6,237 nucleotides of DNA. It comes from Candidatus Aerophobota bacterium. Its GTDB lineage: Bacteria; Aerophobota; Aerophobia; Aerophobales; AE-B3A. A program made the position numbers and the translations under genes. Of the stretch, positions 1-5,710 are shown piece after piece (within the stretch, counting starts at the first letter, position 1; each line of letters begins with the position of its first letter). The stretch spans positions 1 through 6,237 of the forward strand of contig JAUWXE010000062.1 of the NCBI GenBank assembly GCA_030616535.1, in the 5' to 3' direction. The notes under the pieces were generated by a model that did no database searches, was not told the DNA's origin, and saw only the letters and a program-made list of their open reading frames with translations.

Positions 1-1
1 T

Positions 2-769
2 TATGAAGAAAGAGCTCCTCGAGTTTGTCCTTCCTGCAAGGGAAGCTACTTTCGTGGTGTAGGATTAGGGACAGAACAGTTAGAGATAGAAGTGAAAAAA
101 AAATTTCCTAGAGCTCACGTTAGGCGCGGTGATCTGGATATCATCAATTCTTCTCTGCTCTATAAAAAGCTAAGGAGTGATTTGATAGAGAAAAAAATTG
201 ATATTTTAGTAGGCACCCAGTTGATCATCAGAGAAGAGATTTTGTCCTATGTAAGCCTGGTAGGTATTATTCTAGCAGACGGTTTACTAAATTTACCTGA
301 CTTTAGAGCGGGAGAATATCTTTTCCAACTCCTTACCAAGATAAAAAGATCAGTGAAACCTGAGGGTAAGCTGATTATTCAGACTTACAATCCTACTCAC
401 TACACTATAGAAGCATTGGCAGGAAAAGAAGAGAATTTTTATGAGAGAGAATCTCAGATAAGAAAAGATTTAGAGTATCCACCCTATCTACATTGGGTAA
501 GAATCCTTCTAGAAGGAAGAATAAAAACAAAAGTAGAGGAAATGGCAGAAGCACTGAGAGAAAAAATAGAGGGAGAAGGAATAGAATTTTTGGGTCCTTC
601 TCCGTGTCCTTTTGCTAAAATAAAAGGAAAATATCGCTATCATCTGGTTTTAAAAGATAAAAATTTGTCTTCGATAAGGCAGATTCTAGAGAAAAAACTG
701 AACCCTTTATTTAGTAGCATTCAAGGAGTTAGGGAAACAGTGGATGTAGATCCCTTGCGAACAATGTGA
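2..769 (+). CDS. priA: Primosomal protein N' (PriA), C-terminal part, 5' end cut by window edge
   Basis: PriA recognises stalled or repaired replication forks and starts reloading of the replicative helicase. The frame is open from base 2, so the GTG at 92 is not a start; 255 residues are visible. The sequence enters at the last Cys pair of the zinc-binding region (CPSC, bases 26-37). It continues through GLGTEQLE, then the second half of the helicase core (LVGTQ near 209-220, LADGLLNLPDFRAGE, FQLLT, LIIQTYNPTHYTI). It ends with the PriA C-terminal domain (LGPSPCPFAKIKGKYRYHL and terminal VDVDPLRTM). The alignment anchors are clear, but motif V, normally GTQMxAKGxDFPxV, reads GTQLIIREEILSYV. 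Motif VI, normally QVAGRAGR, is replaced by KIKRSVKP and is about three residues shorter. The protein is therefore probably a helicase-deficient PriA that keeps its DNA- and partner-binding parts. It lies 63 nt upstream of alaS on the same strand. The family call is firm; loss of activity is inferred. Confidence 0.93.
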   Translation, partial: YEERAPRVCPSCKGSYFRGVGLGTEQLEIEVKKKFPRAHVRRGDLDIINSSLLYKKLRSDLIEKKIDILVGTQLIIREEILSYVSLVGIILADGLLNLPDFRAGEYLFQLLTKIKRSVKPEGKLIIQTYNPTHYTIEALAGKEENFYERESQIRKDLEYPPYLHWVRILLEGRIKTKVEEMAEALREKIEGEGIEFLGPSPCPFAKIKGKYRYHLVLKDKNLSSIRQILEKKLNPLFSSIQGVRETVDVDPLRTM

Positions 770-784
770 AAAGTTGTATAGAAT
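754..784 (+). promoter_or_regulatory. Weak candidate sigma70-type promoter for alaS
   Basis: TTGCGA (754-759) could be a -35 box. After a 17-nt gap, TATAGA (777-782) could be a -10 box; TAGAAT at 779-784 is an alternative with a 19-nt gap. The candidate overlaps the end of priA and lies about 50 nt before the alaS start. Each box matches consensus at only four or five of six positions, which is common by chance in AT-rich DNA. Read-through from priA is equally possible. Confidence 0.2.
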
Positions 785-792
785 GATTTATC

Positions 793-820
793 CTAAATGC
801 TATCCGCTAAACGCTAAAAC
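793..820. repeat. Four-unit heptad array in the priA-alaS gap
   Basis: Four consecutive 7-mers begin with CTA on the + strand: CTAAATG, CTATCCG, CTAAACG and CTAAAAC. The array fills about half of the 63-nt gap and ends just before the alaS ribosome binding site. It has the same period and CTA core as the arrays at 3556-3618 and 5591-5710 but a different unit sequence, richer in CGCTAAA. With only four units, chance is a more serious alternative here than for the other two arrays. Confidence 0.6.
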
Positions 821-821
821 C

Positions 822-825
822 GGAG
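822..825 (+). promoter_or_regulatory. Ribosome binding site of alaS
   Basis: GGAG lies 7 nt before the ATG at 833, a standard Shine-Dalgarno spacing. It supports that ATG as the true start. Confidence 0.75.
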
Positions 826-832
826 TTTACTT

Positions 833-3460
833 ATGACAGGAAATGAGATTAGAAGAAGGTTTCTCGATTTTTTTAAAGAAAGAGGCCATCTCATTCAGCC
901 ATCGGCGCCCTTATCGATTGATGACCCTACACTTTTATTTACTATTGCCGGAATGGTTCCCCTTAAGACCTTCTTTTTGGGGGAAAGGAGACCTCCAGCT
1001 ACTCGTCTTGCCTCCTGTCAGGTTTGTTTTCGTACCAACGATCTGGAGAAAGTAGGCCAGACTTCCCACCATCATACTCTTTTCGAGATGCTGGGTAATT
1101 TCTCTCTGGGTGACTATTTCAAAGACGAGGCCTGTGAGTGGGGGTGGGAATTTGTTACTAAAGAATTGGGCTTGAAGAAAGAAAATCTGTGGATTACCAT
1201 ATTCAGAGGAGATGATGAGACTTACGAGATCTGGAAAAAAATAGGCATTCCTCCCTCAAAGATCTTGAAAAAAGATGAAGAAGATAACTTCTGGTCTTTA
1301 GCTGAAGTGGGGCCCTGTGGACCGGACACAGAGATTTTCTTTGATAGAGGCCAAGGTTTTGGCTGTGCAAGATCAAACTGTGAGCCGGGGTGTGGCTGCT
1401 CAAGATGGGTCGAACTCTGGAATCTTGTTTTCATGCAGTTTAATCGAGACAAAGTCGGGAGGCTTTCTCCTCTGCCCTCAAAAAACATCGACACCGGAAT
1501 GGGCCTGGAAAGGACTGCTTCAGTGCTTCAGGGAGTAGAGGACGATTATCAGACTGATTTATTCAGTTCCATTCTTGATTGGTTGAAGAATCTTCTTCCC
1601 CAAAAGATACATGAAGAAAAGAGCTTCAGGATAATCTGCGATCATCTGCGTGCTTTAACCTTTCTCTTGGGAGAGGAAATTCTGCCTTCCAACGTGGGGA
1701 AGGGATATGTGGTGAGAAGAATTCTTCGACGTGCTCACCGTTTCGGGAGAAGATTGGGTCTGGAGGACCCTTTCCTTTATCAAGGCGTCACCACGGTGGT
1801 CAAACTAATGGAGGAACCTTATCCTCATCTTAAAAAAATGCAAGAGCAGATAGTCTCAGTCATTAAGGCGGAGGAGGAGAACTTTCGGGATACTTTAAGC
1901 AGAGGAATGAGAATCCTGGACACTCTAATCGGGAATTTAAAAGCAAAGGGAAGGAAACTAATTCCTCCCCGAGATGTCTTTCGGCTGTACGACACTTACG
2001 GTTTTCCTATGGAGCTAACCGCGGAAATAGCTCTAGAGGAAGGGTTAGCCATAGACAAAAAGGCAACCGAAATCCTGTTATCCGAACAGAAAAAATGGGG
2101 AAGAGAGGATTTTACAAAAAAAAGACAGGATATGAGACAGTTCATTGCGTTAACTCACCTCACTTCTCTAAAAGAACAAATAGGAAGAGTGGAGTTTAAA
2201 GGATACGAAACCCTGAAACTGGAGACACCCCTGGTAGGAATTATTAAGAAAAAGAATTTAGCTGAGGAGTTAAATCAGGGCGAGGAAGGAGAACTTATCT
2301 TGGCCTCCACTCCTTTTTATCCGGAGGGAGGTGGACAAATAGGAGACCAGGGTCTGATATTTACCTCAAACAGTCGAGCTGAGGTAGTGGATACACAGAA
2401 AATGAATGAAGAGCTGATTCTTCACCGGGTGAAGATGTTAAAAGGTAAGGTTAAAAAGAGAGAGAAGGTAGTTGCCCAGGTTGATAAGAAAAGAAGAAAG
2501 GCTATTTCTCGTGCCCATACAGCTACTCACCTTTTGCAGGCGGTCTTGAGGGAAATTCTAGGTAGAATTGTCAAACAAAGTGGCTCTCTGGTTGATGAAG
2601 ATAGATTTCGCTTCGATTTTACTTACTTTTCAGCTATAACTAAGGATGAGTTTCGGCGGATAACCCTCTTGCTGAATGAAAAAATAAGAGAAGTCCTTCC
2701 GGTGACGGTAGAGGAAACTACTCTGGATGAAGCACACCAGAGAGGTGCCATAGCTCTCTTTGAGCCAAAATATAAGGAAAGAGTGAGGTTGGTAAATATC
2801 GGAGAGTTTAGCAAGGAAGTCTGTGGAGGAACCCACCTTTCTAATCTCGGAGAAATAGGACTGGTGAAAATAATCAGTGAATCAAGTATAGCCTCTGGTG
2901 TAAGGAGAATAGAGGCTTTAGTAGGGGAAAAGGCCCTAAAATGGGGTGAAGAAAAGGAAAATTTATTAAAGACAATAGCTACTAAATTAGGGACTTCGGA
3001 GGATGGGATATTAGCCCGTCTTCAAGAAAAAGAGGAAAGACTTCAGAATCAAGATAGACAGTTAAAAAGATGGCAAGAGAAGTCAATAAATTTAGAGATC
3101 ACCAAGATGTTAGACGGAGCTTGGGAGATTGGAAAAGTTAAAGTGGTGAGTGGGAAATGGGATAATTTGTCTGCCGAAATACTTAGAGAAGCAGCAGAAA
3201 AGCTAAAGGCTAAATTAAAAAAAGGCATAGTAGTGTTAGCCTCAGTAAGTCCAAATAAAGCCTTTCTGGTAGCTGCTTCCACCCAGAAGAACCTTTCTGC
3301 TGACAAGATAATAAAAGAGGTCTGCTGCTTAACAGGAGGAAGTGGGGGAGGAAGATGGGATTTTGCCCAGGGAGGAACCTCTCAACCATCAAAGGTAAGA
3401 AAGGCTCTAGAGAAAGTACCTTCAATTGTGGAAAAGTATTTACTGCTGACAAAAAGCTAG
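833..3460 (+). CDS. alaS: Alanine--tRNA ligase (AlaRS)
   Basis: This cytoplasmic class II synthetase charges tRNA-Ala and hydrolyses mischarged Ser- or Gly-tRNA-Ala. At 875 residues it is full length (E. coli has 876). The catalytic domain comes first: DPTLLFTIAGM near residue 31, motif 2 from CFRTND to HHHTLFEMLGNFSLGDYF (65-96), and motif 3 NIDTGMGLERT (218-228). A Cys-rich insert (C178, C183, C187, C189) precedes WNLVFMQFNRD; many bacterial AlaRS have this insert. The tRNA-recognition helical region follows, then the editing domain with all four metal ligands (HTATH, H562 and H566; CGGTH, C664 and H668). A short coiled-coil-like stretch near 725-750 leads to the DHHA1-type C-terminal domain with GGSGGGRWDFAQGG (835-848). 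The ATG is supported by GGAG 7 nt upstream and by the family-typical start MTGNEIRRRFLDFF. No T-box leader is visible upstream. All key residues are intact, so the enzyme should be active in charging and proofreading. Confidence 0.98.
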   Translation: MTGNEIRRRFLDFFKERGHLIQPSAPLSIDDPTLLFTIAGMVPLKTFFLGERRPPATRLASCQVCFRTNDLEKVGQTSHHHTLFEMLGNFSLGDYFKDEACEWGWEFVTKELGLKKENLWITIFRGDDETYEIWKKIGIPPSKILKKDEEDNFWSLAEVGPCGPDTEIFFDRGQGFGCARSNCEPGCGCSRWVELWNLVFMQFNRDKVGRLSPLPSKNIDTGMGLERTASVLQGVEDDYQTDLFSSILDWLKNLLPQKIHEEKSFRIICDHLRALTFLLGEEILPSNVGKGYVVRRILRRAHRFGRRLGLEDPFLYQGVTTVVKLMEEPYPHLKKMQEQIVSVIKAEEENFRDTLSRGMRILDTLIGNLKAKGRKLIPPRDVFRLYDTYGFPMELTAEIALEEGLAIDKKATEILLSEQKKWGREDFTKKRQDMRQFIALTHLTSLKEQIGRVEFKGYETLKLETPLVGIIKKKNLAEELNQGEEGELILASTPFYPEGGGQIGDQGLIFTSNSRAEVVDTQKMNEELILHRVKMLKGKVKKREKVVAQVDKKRRKAISRAHTATHLLQAVLREILGRIVKQSGSLVDEDRFRFDFTYFSAITKDEFRRITLLLNEKIREVLPVTVEETTLDEAHQRGAIALFEPKYKERVRLVNIGEFSKEVCGGTHLSNLGEIGLVKIISESSIASGVRRIEALVGEKALKWGEEKENLLKTIATKLGTSEDGILARLQEKEERLQNQDRQLKRWQEKSINLEITKMLDGAWEIGKVKVVSGKWDNLSAEILREAAEKLKAKLKKGIVVLASVSPNKAFLVAASTQKNLSADKIIKEVCCLTGGSGGGRWDFAQGGTSQPSKVRKALEKVPSIVEKYLLLTKS

Positions 3461-3478
3461 TATAATTGGTGCTGTGGG

Positions 3479-3551
3479 AGCTGGCGGAGGGGCTTGAACC
3501 CCCAACCTGCTGATTACAAATCAGCTGCTCTGCCAGTTGAGCTACGCCAGC
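3479..3551 (-). tRNA. tRNA-Thr, anticodon UGU
   Basis: Read on the minus strand, a 73-nt cloverleaf folds completely. The acceptor is GCTGGCG paired with CGCCAGC. The D arm is GCTC/GAGC around AACTGGCA. The anticodon arm is GCTGA/TCAGC with loop TTTGTAA. The variable loop is AGGTT, and the T arm is GGGGG/CCCTC (one G-T pair) with loop TTCAAGC. The loop places TGT as anticodon, decoding ACA and, by wobble, ACG threonine codons. The discriminator is T. CCA is not encoded: the next bases are CCC, so the tail must be added by nucleotidyltransferase. The gene lies 61 nt downstream of cysS on the same strand and may be processed from the cysS transcript. It converges with alaS, whose stop is 18 nt from the tRNA 3' end. 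Confidence 0.97.
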
Positions 3552-3555
3552 CTGT

Positions 3556-3618
3556 AATAGTGAATAGTCGTTAGTGAATAGTAGATAGTATTTAACTACT
3601 AACGACTAAATACTAATT
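3556..3618. repeat. Nine-unit heptad array with inverted arms, between tRNA-Thr and cysS
   Basis: On the + strand the stretch divides without remainder into nine 7-mers. Five carry TAG (AATAGTG, AATAGTC, GTTAGTG, AATAGTA, GATAGTA). A transition unit TTTAACT follows, then three units of the reverse-complement type (ACTAACG, ACTAAAT, ACTAATT). Perfect inverted repeats result: 11 bp (3565-3575 with 3598-3608) and, alternatively, 9 bp (3586-3594 with 3607-3615). There is also an 11-bp direct repeat, TAGTGAATAGT, at 3558 and 3572. The right end overlaps the last codon and stop of cysS. The RNA hairpin could help define the cysS 3' end, but there is no U tract, so it is not called a terminator. Confidence 0.9.
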
Positions 3619-5049
3619 AACTCTCCACACTGTTCTGGTCCTTTTATCTTCTAGTTCAATTCCCAGCTCATCCAGTTTTTCTCTTATCTCATCAGCAAGT
3701 TTCCAGTCTTTCTTCTCTCGTAATTTCTCTCTTATATTAACTAGAATCTCTATTAACTGCTTCTCTTCTCTTCCTAACTTTTTCTTTTCTTCTTTCTGAA
3801 AGAGTCCCAGGATATCCCCCAGATTTTTAATTTTTTCTCTCGTTTTTAAGAGAACTTGCTGAGAATTTCTATCCAAAGACTGGCCTTCTCTTAGTAATAA
3901 ATTGGCCTTTTTAACTGCCTCAAAAATGAAGGATAGAGCACTGGGAGTATTAAAATCGTTATCCATGGCCTGGATAAACTCTGTCTCCATCTTCTTTAAG
4001 TGTGACGAAAGATCCTCTGCGACAGATTTCAGGTTTGGGTCAGTAATTTTTTGAGATTGCTCTTCCTTTATTTCTTTTAACCGTTTTAGAATGTTATAAA
4101 CTCTCTCCAGGGAGGATTTAGCTTCCTTTAGACTATTTTCATGATAATCCAGAGGACTCCGGTAATGAGCAGAAAGGAGGAAAAGTCTTACAGTCTCTCC
4201 GTCGTAATCTTGAAGAGCCTGAGAGAGTGTGAAGACATTCCGGGTTGACTTTGCCATTTTTTGATCTTTCATCTTTACCAAGCCATTATGAATCCAATAC
4301 TTAGCGAATCTCCTCCCCGAAGCTGCCTCAGATTGAGCAATTTCATTCTCATGATGGGGAAAGATTAAGTCTTCTCCTCCCCCATGAATATCTATGCTTT
4401 CCCCTAAGAGGTTCATAGCCATGGCAGAACACTCAATGTGCCAACCGGGCCTTCCTTTCCCCCAAGGGCTATCCCAGAAAGGCTCTCCCTCTTTCGCTTT
4501 TTTCCAGAGAGCAAAGTCCAAAGGATCTTCCTTTCTTTCGTTCACCTGGACTCTTGCCCCCACCGACAACTCTTTTAGATCTTGACCGGATAGTTTCCCG
4601 TAAGAGGGGAATCCCCTTACTCGAAAGAAAACATCCCCATCCTGAACATAGGCGAGGTTCTTAGCCTCCAGTTTCTTAATCAGATCTATTATTTCTTTTA
4701 TATGCTGGGTTGCGCGAGGATAGCTATTTGCTCTTTTCACTCCTAGAAGCTCCGTCTGTTGAAAATATTCCTTAATAAATCTTTCTGTTAGATCAAAGAT
4801 AGACGTTCCTAAACTTTTGGCTCGATTGATGACCTTATCATCTACATCAGTAAAATTGGTTACGTAATTTACTTCATATCCCCGATGTTCCAGATAACGC
4901 CTAATCACGTCAAATACTACCGCAGCTCTCGCATGTCCCAAATGTAACTCATCATAGAGAGTAACCCCACAGACATACATCCTAATCTCTTTATCCTTAA
5001 AGGGTATGAGCTCCTCTTTCCTCTTGGTCAGGGTATTATATACTTTCAA
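3613..5049 (-). CDS. cysS: Cysteine--tRNA ligase (CysRS)
   Basis: This cytoplasmic class I synthetase charges tRNA-Cys. Its 478 residues are close to the E. coli length (461). Near the N-terminus are YVCGVTLYDELHLGHAR, with the HIGH-type motif HLGH at 36-39, and TNFTDVDDK. GRPGWHIECSAM, IHGGGEDLIFPHHENEIAQ and the KMSKS-type loop follow. The four zinc ligands expected from E. coli are present: C27, C207, H232 and E236. The KMSKS loop reads KMAKS (264-268), keeping both lysines and the final serine. The C-terminal part is helical and Lys/Glu-rich with the usual DWKLADEIREKLDELGIELED. The start is TTG: it gives the typical MKVYNTLT N-terminus, and no ATG or GTG lies close by in frame. The stop TAG lies inside a heptad repeat. 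The gene follows ispF by 54 nt and is probably co-transcribed with it. Confidence 0.97.
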   Translation of the reverse strand: MKVYNTLTKRKEELIPFKDKEIRMYVCGVTLYDELHLGHARAAVVFDVIRRYLEHRGYEVNYVTNFTDVDDKVINRAKSLGTSIFDLTERFIKEYFQQTELLGVKRANSYPRATQHIKEIIDLIKKLEAKNLAYVQDGDVFFRVRGFPSYGKLSGQDLKELSVGARVQVNERKEDPLDFALWKKAKEGEPFWDSPWGKGRPGWHIECSAMAMNLLGESIDIHGGGEDLIFPHHENEIAQSEAASGRRFAKYWIHNGLVKMKDQKMAKSTRNVFTLSQALQDYDGETVRLFLLSAHYRSPLDYHENSLKEAKSSLERVYNILKRLKEIKEEQSQKITDPNLKSVAEDLSSHLKKMETEFIQAMDNDFNTPSALSFIFEAVKKANLLLREGQSLDRNSQQVLLKTREKIKNLGDILGLFQKEEKKKLGREEKQLIEILVNIREKLREKKDWKLADEIREKLDELGIELEDKRTRTVWRVN

Positions 5050-5060
5050 AGGTAATTTAT

Positions 5061-5066
5061 TCCTCT
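5061..5066 (-). promoter_or_regulatory. Probable ribosome binding site of cysS (long spacing, TTG start)
   Basis: On the minus strand AGAGGA precedes the TTG start by 11 nt. This is longer than usual but is the only purine-rich site near the start. Together with the conserved N-terminus it supports TTG at 5047-5049. Confidence 0.5.
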
Positions 5067-5073
5067 TACTAAT

Positions 5074-5098
5074 GGGGACATAATTGAATTGTGTCCCC
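5074..5098. repeat. 25-bp near-perfect palindrome (REP-like) between ispF and cysS
   Basis: Left arm GGGGACATAATT (5074-5085) and right arm AATTGTGTCCCC (5087-5098) flank a single central G. Eleven of twelve positions pair and the twelfth is a T-G wobble. The GC-rich foot with an AT-rich tip resembles REP palindromes mobilised by IS200-like (RAYT/TnpA-REP) transposases. No such transposase gene is in the window. As RNA it would form a stem-loop in the ispF-cysS message just upstream of the cysS ribosome binding site. No T run follows on either strand, so a Rho-independent terminator is unlikely. Confidence 0.85.
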
Positions 5099-5103
5099 CG
5101 ACC

Positions 5104-5580
5104 CTAGGAGACTTGTTTTACGCTGGCTACTGTCCAACAGCAGACTCCTCTTTTTTTACCCAAAAATCCTAGTCCCTCCGAGGTAGTAGCTTTAATCCCG
5201 ATTTTTTCGGGTTCCATTTCCAAAACATGAGCGATATTTTTTTTCATGCGGGAAATGTAAGAGGAAAGTTTAGGCTCTTCAGCTACTAGAGTAGAATCGA
5301 GATTATTTACCCGGAAGCCATCTTTTTTTAGCAGCTCAAGAATCTGCTTTAACAAAATTAGACTGGAGATCCCCTTGGACTTAGGGTCATTGTCAGGAAA
5401 AAAAGAGCCTATATCCTTTTTTCCAACCGCACCTAAGAGGGCATCCCCAATGCTATGCGCAAGAACATCAGCATCTGAGTGCCCAGATAGACCCATAGAA
5501 TAAGGAATATTTACTCCTCCCAGGATGAACCTCCTTCCCTTTACCAGAGGATGTACGTCATAACCTATACCTACCCGCAT
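5104..5580 (-). CDS. ispF: 2-C-methyl-D-erythritol 2,4-cyclodiphosphate synthase
   Basis: IspF is a metal-dependent trimeric cytoplasmic enzyme. It cyclises CDP-methylerythritol 2-phosphate to ME-cPP with release of CMP, the fifth step of the MEP pathway. At 158 residues it matches the family (E. coli 159). It opens with MRVGIGYDVHPL, carrying metal ligands D8 and H10. GHSDADVLAH follows, with H34, D36 and the third ligand H42. Next come DALLGAVGKKDIGSFFPDNDP, VAEEPKL (usually AQxPK) and the C-terminal KATTSEGLGFLG (130-141). All catalytic and metal-binding residues are present. The ATG matches the family start exactly, although the AAGGA site lies only 2 nt before it. The end is divergent, with CCWTVASVKQVS replacing the usual AxAVALL. 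ispD lies upstream on the same strand across 124 nt of repeat-bearing DNA; cysS follows. Confidence 0.97.
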   Translation of the reverse strand: MRVGIGYDVHPLVKGRRFILGGVNIPYSMGLSGHSDADVLAHSIGDALLGAVGKKDIGSFFPDNDPKSKGISSLILLKQILELLKKDGFRVNNLDSTLVAEEPKLSSYISRMKKNIAHVLEMEPEKIGIKATTSEGLGFLGKKRGVCCWTVASVKQVS

Positions 5581-5582
5581 TT

Positions 5583-5587
5583 TCCTT
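5583..5587 (-). promoter_or_regulatory. Ribosome binding site of ispF, unusually close to the start
   Basis: AAGGA on the minus strand lies only 2 nt before the ATG (5580). Usual spacing is 5-9 nt. No in-frame start just downstream fits the conserved N-terminus better, so the ATG is kept. Initiation may be inefficient. Confidence 0.45.
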
Positions 5588-5590
5588 ACT

Positions 5591-5710
5591 CGTTAGTATT
5601 TAGTCGCTAGTCATCTCATATCACCTTTAATTAATTTGATACTGCTTTTCCTCACTAGATACCAACGACTAACGACTGTTCACTAACTTACTATTCACTA
5701 TTCACTAGAT
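5591..5710. repeat. Inverted heptad-repeat element filling the ispF-ispD gap
   Basis: The left arm on the + strand is three 7-mers: CGTTAGT, ATTTAGT, CGCTAGT (5591-5611). The right arm (5654-5710) is ACTAGAT, ACCAACG, ACTAACG, ACTGTTC and ACTAACT, one extra T at 5689, then ACTATTC, ACTATTC, ACTAGAT. The left arm pairs with 5654-5674 at 16 of 21 positions, leaving a 42-nt AT-rich centre that contains TTAATTAA. The right arm runs into the last codons and stop of ispD. Outer segments are shared with the 3556-3618 element: TTAGTATTTAGTCG (5593-5606), and TTCACTAAC followed by ACTATTCACTATT (5679-5702). No gene or convincing promoter is seen in the gap. Confidence 0.88.

Noticed and set aside
92..769. 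A separate gene starting at GTG 92
   Set aside because: The frame is open to base 2 and the upstream residues (CPSC, GLGTEQLE) are PriA family sequence, so this is an internal codon.
770..832. T-box or other amino-acid-responsive leader before alaS (also considered before cysS)
   Set aside because: Both leaders are short (63 and 54 nt) and lack a T-box AGGGTGG core or a specifier stem; they contain only repeats and a ribosome binding site.
1364..1401. Cys-rich insert in AlaRS as a novel zinc module
   Set aside because: A GCxxxxCxxGCxC segment at this place is common in bacterial AlaRS.
1203..1538. Overlapping open frames inside alaS on both strands (also at 2623-2836, 3049-3452 and, in cysS, 4394-4585)
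   Set aside because: They lie wholly inside strongly conserved synthetase sequence, have no recognisable protein features, and are shadows of the real frames.
3556..3618. CRISPR-like repeat array
   Set aside because: Units are 7 bp and contiguous, with no spacers of about 30 bp and no cas genes nearby.
5074..5098. Intrinsic terminator between ispF and cysS
   Set aside because: The stem is good but no run of T follows on either strand.
5612..5653. Promoter or small leader peptide upstream of ispF
   Set aside because: Candidate boxes match poorly, and the ATG codons after AAAGGTGAT on the minus strand open frames of only two to four codons.
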